A DNA stretch of 15,156 nt from contig DASYDU010000151.1 in NCBI GenBank assembly GCA_036499445.1, positions 1-15,156 of the forward strand, read 5' to 3'. Positions 7,162-13,493 of the stretch are shown one piece after another (position 1 is the stretch's first letter; each line of letters starts with the position of its first letter). The notes under the pieces were generated by a model, which was not told where the DNA came from, made no database searches, and worked only from the letters and a program-made list of their open reading frames with translations. Source of the DNA: DASYDU01 sp036499445. GTDB lineage: Bacteria; Planctomycetota; Planctomycetia; Pirellulales; Lacipirellulaceae. The position numbers were made by a program, and so were the translations under genes.

Positions 7162-7689
7162 ATGAACCGATGGACGCGGAGTCACCCGGCCTGGATGGCG
7201 GCCGGCTTGCTATTGGGGTTGGTTGCGGGGCTCAACATGGCGGGACTTTGGCCGAGCGTTCCGCTCCACGCCTCCGCCACCGAAGGACTTGATAAATTCG
7301 CGTTCGCCACAGGCTTGGTGGACCAAGAAGTCGAGGCGCTCTATTTTCTCGATTTCCTGACTGGTGATCTGACGGCGACCGTGATCAATCCCAAGACTGG
7401 CAAGTTCAACTCGAAGTTTACTCGTAACATCGCGGCTGATTTTGGCGCCGCCGGCAAAGGCACCCGCTATATGATGGTCACGGGTACAGCCGACATGCCC
7501 CGCGGCCGCAACAATTTTCAATATGCCAAGAGCATCCTGTATGTAGCCGAGGCTACTACCGGGCAAGTCGCAGCCTACACTGTTCCGTGGAATTCGACCC
7601 TTCAGGCCGCAGGCAAGCCCCAGGTGGATGTAATCCAGTTTCTCGACAGCGCCCAATTCCGCACCGCTTTCGTTCGTGATCCGCAATGA
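7162..7689 (+). CDS. Exported planctomycete conserved hypothetical protein
   Basis: Function unknown. The 175-residue product has a basic N-terminus, a hydrophobic segment (about 11-32) and an Ala-rich region after it, consistent with a signal peptide or anchor. The mature part carries FATGLVDQEVEALYFLDFLT, GDLTATVINPKTGKF, YMMVTGTADMPRG and SILYVAEATTGQVAAYTVPW, a pattern I recognise from planctomycete proteins of about this length, often beside short TERERW-type proteins such as the previous gene. The ATG has GGAG 9 nt upstream. Its own promoter is possible in the 111-bp gap, although I see no strong boxes. Confidence 0.72.
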   Translation: MNRWTRSHPAWMAAGLLLGLVAGLNMAGLWPSVPLHASATEGLDKFAFATGLVDQEVEALYFLDFLTGDLTATVINPKTGKFNSKFTRNIAADFGAAGKGTRYMMVTGTADMPRGRNNFQYAKSILYVAEATTGQVAAYTVPWNSTLQAAGKPQVDVIQFLDSAQFRTAFVRDPQ

Positions 7690-7719
7690 CCGTTGGGATA
7701 TGTCTCGGCCGGGGTTCAC

Positions 7720-7920
7720 ATGCAGATTGAAATCAACGGGCAACCACGTGACGTGGCCAAGGGCACTTCGATCGCCACACTCCTGCGTGAGCTGGACGTG
7801 GCCCAGCCCCATGTTGCCGTTGAAGTGAATCTTGAAGTTGTGCCGCGAGCACGGCATGCGGAAACTGTGTTGCGGGCTGGTGACCGTCTGGAAGTCGTGA
7901 CGCTGGTCGGCGGCGGATAG
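7720..7920 (+). CDS. thiS: Sulfur carrier protein ThiS
   Basis: ThiS carries the sulfur atom for the thiazole half of thiamine as a C-terminal thiocarboxylate. The 66-residue product MQIEINGQPRDVAKGTSIAT ends GDRLEVVTLVGGG, keeping the required terminal Gly-Gly of this beta-grasp, ubiquitin-like family. An in-frame TTG at 7693 would add nine residues; the ATG at 7720 gives a standard length and has GGGG upstream. The thiG start lies 27 nt after its stop, so the two are almost certainly cotranscribed. No thiF, thiH/thiO or thiE is visible here, and no TPP riboswitch could be made out upstream. Confidence 0.93.
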   Translation: MQIEINGQPRDVAKGTSIATLLRELDVAQPHVAVEVNLEVVPRARHAETVLRAGDRLEVVTLVGGG

Positions 7921-7947
7921 TTTTTTGGTTCGCACTTCAGGAAACGC

Positions 7948-8784
7948 ATGGCATTCGAAACGGCTACGAGCGACATACTTCAGATTGGTACACACACTTT
8001 GTCCAGCCGGCTGATCGTCGGCACCGGCAAGTACTCCGATTACGAGACGATGCGCGAGGCGCTGGCTCGTAGCGGCACCGATTGCATCACCGTCGCCGTG
8101 CGCCGCGAACGGCTCTACGACGCTGCTGGAAACAACTTGCTCGATTTCGTCGACACCAACCGCTACACGCTGCTGCCGAACACGGCCGGTTGCTTCACGG
8201 CTGACGATGCGGTTCGCGTCGCCCGGCTTGGCCGCGAACTTCTGCTCGGCCTCGAAAACCCCGGCGCGGATTGGGTCAAGCTGGAGGTGCTCGCAGACAA
8301 ACGAACGCTTCTTCCCGATCCTGTCGCGACGCTTGAAGCGACCGAGCGCCTCGTTGCCGACGGCTTTCAAGTTCTTTGCTACTCGACGGATGATCCGATC
8401 GTCGCCCGCCGACTCAAGCAGGCCGGCGCCGCCAGCGTGATGCCGGCCGGCAGCCCAATCGGCTCTGGCCAGGGCGTGCTGAACCCGAACAATATCCGGA
8501 TTTGTCTGGAGTACCTCAAGGAGAACGACCCGGAGTATCCGGTCATTGTCGACGCTGGTGTCGGCACGGCGAGCGACGTGACGATTGCGATGGAGCTGGG
8601 CGTCGATGGCGTGCTGCTGAACACAGGCATTGCACACGCCAAAGACCCGCTTCGCATGGCTGACGCGATGCGGCACGCCACCGAAGCCGGCCGCCTTGCA
8701 TATCTCTCTGGCCGCATCCCCAAGCGGCTCTACGCTACGGCCAGCAGCCCGGACGAAGGCGTGATCTCGACGAAGCCGAGATAG
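7948..8784 (+). CDS. thiG: Thiazole synthase ThiG
   Basis: ThiG joins 1-deoxy-D-xylulose 5-phosphate, dehydroglycine and the sulfur of ThiS thiocarboxylate into the thiazole of thiamine. The 278-residue TIM-barrel protein shows SRLIVGTGKYSDYETM near the start, LLPNTAGCFTADDAVR, and DWVKLEVL, whose Lys111 is the expected Schiff-base residue. The phosphate-binding region carries VMPAGSPIGSGQG, and VIVDAGVGTASDV and DGVLLNTGIAHAKDP follow. The ATG has AGGAAA upstream. It is about 20 residues longer than E. coli ThiG, shared between the two ends. The pair with thiS is the usual arrangement. Confidence 0.97.
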   Translation: MAFETATSDILQIGTHTLSSRLIVGTGKYSDYETMREALARSGTDCITVAVRRERLYDAAGNNLLDFVDTNRYTLLPNTAGCFTADDAVRVARLGRELLLGLENPGADWVKLEVLADKRTLLPDPVATLEATERLVADGFQVLCYSTDDPIVARRLKQAGAASVMPAGSPIGSGQGVLNPNNIRICLEYLKENDPEYPVIVDAGVGTASDVTIAMELGVDGVLLNTGIAHAKDPLRMADAMRHATEAGRLAYLSGRIPKRLYATASSPDEGVISTKPR

Positions 8785-8946
8785 CATGCAATGCCACCTC
8801 GTCGAATGCATCGCGCTCAGGTGCTTGTTGACTTCCCTTTCTCTCAAGCCTCATTCTCCGAAGGTCGATAACCGTAGCGCACGTGTGTCTATCCACGCGC
8901 ACGTTTTTGCTAGCAGGGGGGCTAGGAACACGTTGGCAGCTTGCCG

Positions 8947-10215
8947 ATGTTTCGCAGCCACCGCCCTTGCCGGCTTCTCTTCGCCGCTGTGCTTGCTGGC
9001 GCTGCGCTCGAGGGCCTTCCTGGCTGCCGCCTCATCTTTCCCGATATTAGCCGTCAGCCGGTTGTCCATAATCCGTTTCCACAGTTGAGCCGCGTAGCGG
9101 TCGCGCCGTTCTTCAATCAGAGCGATGAGAAGACCGTCGACGGCCGCGATTTTGCGATGGCCTACTACGCCGAATTGCAATCCGTGCCCGGATTTGAAGT
9201 GGTACCGCTCGGCGTTGTGGAAGAAGCGATCGTGCGGAACCATATCAATTTGTCGAGTCCGGCCGAGGCCCGTCGGCTGGCGCAGGTGCTGAACGTCGAC
9301 GCGGTGGTGATCGGCGCGGTGACCGATTATTCGCCGTATTATCCGCCCCGCTGCGGCCTGCGGGTGGAATGGTACTCGGCGAATCCTGGCTACCATGAAA
9401 TCCCGCCGGGATACGGCTTGCCGTGGGGTACGCCGCAGGAGGAATACATCCCGGCACCGCTCGTCTTTGAAGCCGAGATGGCGCTGGCTCGTGCGCAACT
9501 CGCGACGCAATCGCCGGCCTGCGACGGGCCGGCTTCGGCCCAGCCCGGCGAGCTCCTTCAGGTACCCGGACCAAACGGCCAGCAGCTTGAGCAGACGCCC
9601 TCCTCCGGCGGAGCCGATTCGATGGAAGGCAAACAACCGGACCAAAACAAGCAGGATGAAATGCTTCCTGCGCCAAAGACGGGCGCTCGCCGCGGATCGA
9701 GGAAAGACGTCCGTCTCGTATCGCACGACGCAAATGCCAGTGGTGCCAACACCGCCAGCGGCGCTAATAATCCGAACGCGGCCGACGCCGATCCGGCGCC
9801 GATGATGCCACCGGGCATGCCACCAACCGCTATGCCGGTTATGTCGGGAATTCCTGGTGCATCTGGCACTACCGGCGCTATCGTTGCAGGCGGCGCGTTG
9901 CCACCGAATTGGCCTGACGAACGCGGCTTCATCCCTCCGGGACCGAGCCCGACGCGTCCGCCGTGCGTGCCGAATAATGGTCCGATTATGACGCACACGC
10001 GGCTTTATCAGGGCAACGACAGCGAGTTTACTGAAGCGCTGGCCAGTTACGTCAACTTTCGCGACGAAGCGCGGTTCGGAGGCTGGCAAGACTACCTCAA
10101 ACGCAGCGATGATTTCATTCGCTTCTGCTGTCACATGCACATCTCGGAAATGCTTTCGGCGCGCGGTGGAGCTGGTGAAACGCGAGTAGTGTGGCAGTGG
10201 CCTGAAAGCCGATAA
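8947..10215 (+). CDS. Lipoprotein with CsgG/LpoB-like N-terminal domain and low-complexity insert
   Basis: The 422-residue product begins with a lipoprotein signal: basic MFRSHRPCR, a hydrophobic stretch, then lipobox LPGC with Cys27. The next part (about 45-135) looks like the CsgG/LpoB/GNA1162 class of envelope lipoproteins: RVAVAPFFNQSDEKTVDG, YYAELQSVPGFEVVPLGVVEEA, and RRLAQVLNVDAVVIGAVTDY. A poorly conserved Gln/Asp/Ala/Pro/Met-rich stretch (about 180-330) follows and is probably disordered. A short C-terminal segment ends near FCCHMHISEML. A TTG at 8941 is in frame, but the ATG at 8947 fits the signal peptide better. The domain assignment rests on recognised sequence style and is moderate; the lipoprotein call is stronger. 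The role of such proteins in planctomycetes is not known to me. Confidence 0.7.
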   Translation: MFRSHRPCRLLFAAVLAGAALEGLPGCRLIFPDISRQPVVHNPFPQLSRVAVAPFFNQSDEKTVDGRDFAMAYYAELQSVPGFEVVPLGVVEEAIVRNHINLSSPAEARRLAQVLNVDAVVIGAVTDYSPYYPPRCGLRVEWYSANPGYHEIPPGYGLPWGTPQEEYIPAPLVFEAEMALARAQLATQSPACDGPASAQPGELLQVPGPNGQQLEQTPSSGGADSMEGKQPDQNKQDEMLPAPKTGARRGSRKDVRLVSHDANASGANTASGANNPNAADADPAPMMPPGMPPTAMPVMSGIPGASGTTGAIVAGGALPPNWPDERGFIPPGPSPTRPPCVPNNGPIMTHTRLYQGNDSEFTEALASYVNFRDEARFGGWQDYLKRSDDFIRFCCHMHISEMLSARGGAGETRVVWQWPESR

Positions 10216-10361
10216 CGTCCCGTAGAGTCGATCATTTTTCGCGGTGAAGCGATCCGGCCAACTTTGCCAATCCGCGGGACGCAGCAAATCGACTCGCCGT
10301 CGCCCTGCCGACCAGCCATGCTATCGCAGCACCCGTCGGTCATCCCCCCGCCCGCTGCCCG

Positions 10362-10625
10362 ATGGAGCCCACTTACGTGAACGACGACATCAATGTCCTC
10401 GCTCTGGTCAAAGGCAAGGAGCGCTACATCTTTCTGTATGACGACGCCCATCGCGCCGACGCGCTGCGAATGCTTGGCCGTCATGCATCGAACCCGGAGC
10501 TGAGCTTCTCCTGGTACGACGCGGCTGTGCTCAGCCAAAAGATTCGCCAGGAAGAACGGGCCCAGCGGAAGCAAGCGAATCGGCTCAGCATGCCTCAGGT
10601 GACGGATAGCGAAGAGCTGTTCTAG
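10362..10625 (+). CDS. Conserved small hypothetical protein upstream of xerC
   Basis: No function recognised. The 87-residue, charged, soluble product reads MEPTYVNDDINVLALVKGKE at the start, then YIFLYDDAHRADALRMLGRHASNPELSFSWYDAAVLSQ, and ends in a helix rich in Arg, Gln and Glu. I recall the pattern DDINVLALVKG.ERYIFLYD from planctomycete genomes, so it is likely a real conserved gene. It has no membrane segment. It precedes xerC by 90 bp, but a long stem-loop lies between them, so cotranscription is uncertain. The preceding 146 bp (10216-10361) hold nothing I can name beyond CGTCCCG/CGGGACG arms at 10216 and 10275. Confidence 0.7.
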   Translation: MEPTYVNDDINVLALVKGKERYIFLYDDAHRADALRMLGRHASNPELSFSWYDAAVLSQKIRQEERAQRKQANRLSMPQVTDSEELF

Positions 10626-10629
10626 CGCA

Positions 10630-10715
10630 GTCGAGAGCGGAGAGTCTAGAGTCAAGTGCCGGACGCGGACTTCTGACTCTCGACTCTCGACTCTCGATAC
10701 TTGACTGTCACTCTC
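10630..10715 (+). repeat. Heptamer-built long stem-loop directly before xerC
   Basis: The right side consists of 7-nt units, GACTCTC three times exactly (10675-10695), then two variants (GATACTT, GACTGTC), then ACTCTC abutting the xerC ATG. The left side (10631-10658) has the same kind of unit in reverse orientation (TCGAGAG, CGGAGAG, TCTAGAG, TCAAGTG). The left arm (10630-10657) is nearly complementary to 10669-10698, with only a few mismatches and a 2-nt bulge, around an 11-nt GC-rich loop. No T-run follows. It may act in transcription, translation of xerC, or simply be repeat DNA. Confidence 0.7.
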
Positions 10716-11615
10716 ATGCGCAAGCAAGTTGGCCGCTTTCTGCAATATCTCCGCGTCGAGCGCGGCGCTTCGCCCCACACGCTCAAGAGCTACCGCGAAG
10801 ACTTGATGGCGCTGGCCGAATATCTGGCGGGTGAGGACGGCAGCGCGCCGGAGCCGGCGGGGATCACGATCGGCGAGCTGCGTGGCTTTGTGTCGGCGCT
10901 GCACGAAGCGGGCTATGCCAAGGCTTCGATCGCGCGGCGGATGGCGAGCGTGCGGAGCTTCTTTCGCTTCGGGCAGCGGGAAGGATGGGTTAAGACTAAT
11001 CCGGCCAAGCCGCTCCGCAATCCGCGAAAGTCGCAGAAGCTGCCTCACTTTCTTACGACGGACGAGGTCGGCAAACTGCTCACGGCGCCACCGGGCGATG
11101 AGCCGCAGGAAGTCCGCGACCGGGCGATTCTGGAGACGCTCTATTCGGCCGGGTTGCGGGTGAGTGAGCTGGTCGGGCTTAACGACGGCGATCTCGATTT
11201 CTCGGCGGGCATCGTGCGAATTCGCGGTAAGGGGAAGCGGGAACGGCTCTCGCCGATCGGCTCGCACGCCGCGCGGGCGCTCAAGAGCTGGCTGGCCAAG
11301 CGTACGCTCTCGCCGCGCGAGCCCAAGGGACGGGAGGCGCCGGTCTTCGTCAATCGCTTTGGCACTCGGCTCACGACCCGCAGCGTAGCGCGGATGCTGG
11401 AGAAATACCTCCGCGAAACAGGCCTCGATCAGCGGACTTCGCCTCACACGTTGCGACATAGCTTTGCCACGCATCTTCTCGACCGCGGTGCCGATATCCG
11501 CAGCGTGCAGGAGCTCTTGGGCCATAAGAGCCTGGTGACGACGCAAATCTACACGCATGTCAGCACGAGCAATCTCAAGGCGGCGTACGAGAAAGCCCAT
11601 CCGCGAGCCCGGTAG
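10716..11615 (+). CDS. xerC: Tyrosine recombinase XerC
   Basis: XerC/XerD-type recombinases resolve chromosome dimers at dif during division. The 299-residue product has the N-terminal SAM-like core-binding domain (about 1-90; FLQYLRVERGASPHTLKSY) and a C-terminal catalytic domain. All six active-site residues are present: Arg148 (GLRVSEL), Lys172 (GKGKRE), His244 and Arg247 (PHTLRHSFATHLL), His270 (LLGHKSL) and the nucleophile Tyr279 (QIYTHVS). Arg148 and Lys172 even share E. coli XerC numbering. A TTG at 10701 is in frame, but it lies inside the heptamer array, so I start at ATG 10716; no clear ribosome binding site precedes it. Complete and apparently functional. A XerD paralogue elsewhere is likely, and the choice between XerC and XerD is not certain. 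Confidence 0.92.
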   Translation: MRKQVGRFLQYLRVERGASPHTLKSYREDLMALAEYLAGEDGSAPEPAGITIGELRGFVSALHEAGYAKASIARRMASVRSFFRFGQREGWVKTNPAKPLRNPRKSQKLPHFLTTDEVGKLLTAPPGDEPQEVRDRAILETLYSAGLRVSELVGLNDGDLDFSAGIVRIRGKGKRERLSPIGSHAARALKSWLAKRTLSPREPKGREAPVFVNRFGTRLTTRSVARMLEKYLRETGLDQRTSPHTLRHSFATHLLDRGADIRSVQELLGHKSLVTTQIYTHVSTSNLKAAYEKAHPRAR

Positions 11616-11709
11616 CGGGCCGAAGGGGACGGATTTCTTCGAAGGGGACCGGTTGTGTGTGGGTGGCCTCGTCGCTCTCTCCTCGCTCTTTTTTTGACGG
11701 GATGGTTCT

Positions 11710-11744
11710 AAGGCGGAAGGTGGAAGGGGGAGGGCGGAAGGCAT
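11710..11744 (+). repeat. Purine heptamer array, unit AAGGNGG
   Basis: Five successive 7-nt units fit AAGGNGG, including AAGGCGG, AAGGTGG and AAGGGGG, with two single-change variants. The same unit family recurs at 12265-12299 and 12858-12885. All copies are G-rich on the plus strand. Confidence 0.65.
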
Positions 11745-11752
11745 TTTTTCAC

Positions 11753-11776
11753 CGCGAAGGCACGAAGGACGCGAAG
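11753..11776 (+). repeat. Octamer array, CGCGAAGG type
   Basis: Three 8-nt units, CGCGAAGG, CACGAAGG and ACGCGAAG, sit between two heptamer arrays. They resemble the ACGCAGAG octamers at 12932 and 13641. Confidence 0.5.
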
Positions 11777-11779
11777 ATT

Positions 11780-11849
11780 GAATGACGAAATCTGAATGAC
11801 GAATGTTGGGACCGGGACAGGGAACAGAGGACAGGGGTCGGGGGTCAGG
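11780..11849 (+). repeat. Ten-unit heptamer array (GAATGAC then GGACAGG types)
   Basis: Seventy bases divide into ten 7-nt units without a register shift. The first four are of the GAATGAC/GAAATCT/GAATGTT kind; the last six are of the GGACAGG/GGTCAGG kind. GAATGAC and GGACAGG each occur twice exactly. A degenerate relative of the first kind lies at 13576-13614, and 11827-11845 is repeated in inverse orientation at 6609-6627. Confidence 0.65.
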
Positions 11850-11992
11850 GATGGACCTTTGAGCTATTTGTTCTTAATCGCCGCGCGGAGCGCGATCCGG
11901 CACGTTTCGTTCGGCCGCCCTGTGCGTACTTACCTGACACACGGCAGAGGCGCGCGGCAATGCAGTGCGTGAGCACGGGTTGTCTCCACCTG

Positions 11993-12073
11993 TGTCGCGC
12001 AGCGACAGGAAGCTTCGTTGCCGGCCACGATGCTTCTGGCGGCTACGCCGCACCGGTTGTGGGCAACCGGTGC
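11993..12073 (+). repeat. Cluster of four adjacent hairpins (REP-like, second family)
   Basis: Four stem-loops follow one another: TGTCGC/GCGACA (11993-12007), an imperfect 28-bp palindrome with GAAGC/GCTTC ends and GCCGGC centre (12009-12036), GGCG/CGCC (12038-12049), and GCACCGGTTG/CAACCGGTGC with loop TGGG (12050-12073). The 10-bp stem of the last is perfect. This arrangement resembles a composite REP/BIME element but shares no core with the family near the RAYT gene. Confidence 0.55.
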
Positions 12074-12195
12074 TACCCCAGTCTGCGACGCACGTTTCTA
12101 CAGCGGCACCTGTGAACGTTCGTTGCGTGAATCACCCTAACAGAAGAGGTGGCCCAATTTCGACAAAAAAAGCCGTCGGTCAGAAGCAGATTTCT

Positions 12196-12230
12196 GGCTG
12201 AAAGCTGACGGCTGTGAGCTGAGAGCTTTC
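12196..12230 (+). repeat. Five-unit heptamer array, RGCTGNN type
   Basis: The units GGCTGAA, AGCTGAC, GGCTGTG, AGCTGAG and AGCTTTC run in one register. It is a third sequence family with the same 7-nt period. Confidence 0.6.
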
Positions 12231-12235
12231 TACAG

Positions 12236-12322
12236 GTGGCCAGGAGTTGGGGATTGACGCGTGCAAAGGGGAAGGGGGAGGGTGGAAGGCGGAAGGCGCA
12301 TTGGGGAAGCAAGTAGAGCAAG
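12236..12322 (+). repeat. Direct repeat, left copy, flanking the DUF3303-like gene
   Basis: It starts GTGGCCA, includes GACGCGTGC and a purine heptamer array (12265-12299), and ends near AGAGCAAG. It aligns along its whole length with 12824-12915, with several substitutions and small indels. Confidence 0.6.
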
Positions 12323-12388
12323 AGAAAATGGAGGGCGGCGGATTCATAGTTCTGCCCTCTGCTTTTAGGACGCTAGCCGGCCCCATTA

Positions 12389-12703
12389 TTACTGGCGTTT
12401 GAGTCCGTCGCGCCAGGCGATGGCTTCGAGCTCGACGCGGACTGCGTCCATGACGGGAACCACGGGCCGTGCTTGGAATTCAAAGGCCGGCAAGGTCGAG
12501 CAGAACTTATGAACGGCGAGCGGATCGTCGCAGTCCGCGAGCAGGTATCCGCCCCAGTCGCCAACTCGCACGACGAAGAACTCGATCTTGAAGTTGTCGG
12601 GCGCCTTCCATTGCTTAAATACCTCAAGGATCCGCTTTTGGGCGTTCTCGTATTCGGCAGGCGAACCTTGCGGACGCTCGGACCAAGTGATCATGTATTT
12701 CAT
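12389..12703 (-). CDS. DUF3303-family protein
   Basis: The 104-residue product starts MKYMITWSERPQGSPAEYEN, has KWKAPDNFKIEFFVVRVGDW in the middle, then GGYLLADCDDPLAVHKFCST and FQARPVVPVMDAV. This order (a MKY.I.W start, a helix, a strand with a GGY...D.DD turn, and a VPV..A segment) matches DUF3303, a small dimeric alpha-beta barrel-like family of unknown function. It is cytoplasmic, with no signal or membrane segment. The ATG at 12703 has no clear ribosome binding site. The gene stands alone on the minus strand between two copies of a direct repeat, in an accessory region, which hints that it was acquired or moved as a unit. Confidence 0.7.
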   Translation of the reverse strand: MKYMITWSERPQGSPAEYENAQKRILEVFKQWKAPDNFKIEFFVVRVGDWGGYLLADCDDPLAVHKFCSTLPAFEFQARPVVPVMDAVRVELEAIAWRDGLKRQ

Positions 12704-12823
12704 AGGTATGTTTTGTGCTATTGGGTTTATGTTGTCGAACTGATGGCCACTTAATAGCTCAATTGGCTGGGCGGCGCTCTGGGAAGAAACCAGTCTCTAT
12801 GCTGCGGTCGTTGATGTCAACTC

Positions 12824-12915
12824 GTGGCCAAGAGCTGGGGAGGACGCGTGCGAGGGAAAGGGGGACGGCGGAAGGTGGAGGGCAGACTGGCGATTGGGAA
12901 AACAAACAGAGCAGG
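12824..12915 (+). repeat. Direct repeat, right copy, flanking the DUF3303-like gene
   Basis: It begins GTGGCCA and contains GAGCTGGGGAGGACGCGTGC and an AAGGNGG heptamer array (12858-12885), ending near AGAGCAGG. It pairs with 12236-12322. The 14-mer AGCTGGGGAGGACG (12833-12846) recurs exactly at 14790-14803, where it supplies the ribosome binding site of the last gene. Confidence 0.6.
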
Positions 12916-12931
12916 CGGTAACGAAGGTTAC

Positions 12932-12955
12932 ACGCAGTGACGCGGAGGCGCGGAG
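12932..12955 (+). repeat. Octamer array, ACGCGGAG type
   Basis: The units ACGCAGTG, ACGCGGAG and GCGCGGAG are in tandem, right after the direct repeat copy and 18 bp before the toxin gene stop. Two units of the same family (ACGCAGAG, ATGCGGAG) lie at 13641-13656. Confidence 0.55.
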
Positions 12956-12972
12956 AAGACGGCAAATCGGTG

Positions 12973-13290
12973 TTACGATGCCTCGACGATGACGTAACTT
13001 CCTGCAGGGGCGCCGTAAACTGCTGCGGCAACTCGCACGCCAAGCGGTTCCAAGATCGGCCAACGATTAGTCGGTAATTCGACGATCGTGAGTCCGCGTC
13101 CCGCGAGATTTTGCTGGTAACGTAGATTCTTGTCGGCAAGAATGAGCACGTCAAATTCGGCTTCGGCGCGGGAGATGAGCTCGCCGTTTTCAATGCCCGA
13201 CCAACCGAGTTGTTGCACCGTGGCGACCTGACCGTGAGGAAAAAACTGACGGAGCGTCAACGGCACGTTTTCGTCGAACAGGATTCTCAA
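12973..13290 (-). CDS. DUF5615 PIN-like toxin
   Basis: The 105-residue product is a PIN-like protein of the DUF5615 family, which are predicted RNases paired with DUF433 antitoxins. It starts MRILFDENVPLTLRQFF (Asp6), has VQQLGWSGIENGELISRAE (Glu37), and FDVLILADKNLRYQQNL with Asp47 and Asp53, the acidic residues expected to hold the metal ion. Length is normal. Translation starts at TTG (13290-13288), which overlaps the antitoxin's TGA as TTGA, so the two are translationally coupled. RNase activity is inferred from the family. Confidence 0.85.
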   Translation of the reverse strand: MRILFDENVPLTLRQFFPHGQVATVQQLGWSGIENGELISRAEAEFDVLILADKNLRYQQNLAGRGLTIVELPTNRWPILEPLGVRVAAAVYGAPAGSYVIVEAS

Positions 13291-13493
13291 GAAGATCGCC
13301 GTCCTACGAGTCTGAGAAACTCCTCAGCATCCTCGCGGCGAACCGAGGGGAACAAGCCGACGAATTCTTCGATCGAGAAACCGTCGTCCACGTAATCCAG
13401 GAGCGATTGCACGGGAACTCGCGTGCCGTGAAACACGACGACGCCTCCCATGACATTCGGGTGTGACGAAATCGGACTGGCAACAGTGCTCAT
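13287..13493 (-). CDS. DUF433 antitoxin
   Basis: The 68-residue product carries the DUF433 signature: SHPNVMGGVVVFHGTRVPVQ (roughly 10-30), then LLDYVDDGFSIEEFVGLFPS and REDAEEFLRLV, the helix-turn-helix part. Such proteins neutralise DUF5615 toxins and probably bind their own promoter. The ATG at 13493 has GAGG very close upstream. It is first in a two-gene minus-strand operon with a 4-nt overlap with the toxin. Confidence 0.85.
   Translation of the reverse strand: MSTVASPISSHPNVMGGVVVFHGTRVPVQSLLDYVDDGFSIEEFVGLFPSVRREDAEEFLRLVGRRSS

Larger units (their letters stand above)
11616..12388. other. 773-bp repeat-rich intergenic region
   Basis: No credible gene was found here; frames that stay open do so through repeats and resemble nothing known. 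From left to right it holds a T7 run at 11689-11695 without a convincing hairpin, a purine-rich heptamer array (11710-11744), an octamer array (11753-11776), a ten-unit heptamer array (11780-11849), a CGCGC-GGA-GCGCG hairpin (11882-11894), four adjacent hairpins (11993-12073), a five-unit heptamer array (12196-12230) and the first copy of a direct repeat (12236-12322). Confidence 0.6.

Noticed and set aside
7210..8847. Long open frame on the minus strand (545 codons) opposite the thiS-thiG region
   Set aside because: It lies antisense to three well-supported plus-strand genes, is rich in Arg and His as expected for a high-GC shadow frame, and resembles no known protein.
8851..10287. Long minus-strand open frame (478 codons) opposite the lipoprotein gene
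   Set aside because: The plus-strand frame has a clear lipobox and domain pattern; the minus frame is Arg-rich and featureless.
11689..11695. Intrinsic terminator after xerC at a T7 run
   Set aside because: I could not find a stable GC-rich hairpin directly before the T-run.
10131..11744. Long minus-strand open frame (537 codons) opposite xerC
   Set aside because: XerC is certain, with all catalytic residues, so the reverse frame is a composition artefact.
11965..12201. Small plus-strand ORF of 78 codons
   Set aside because: It runs through the four-hairpin repeat cluster, has no ribosome binding site and no family resemblance.
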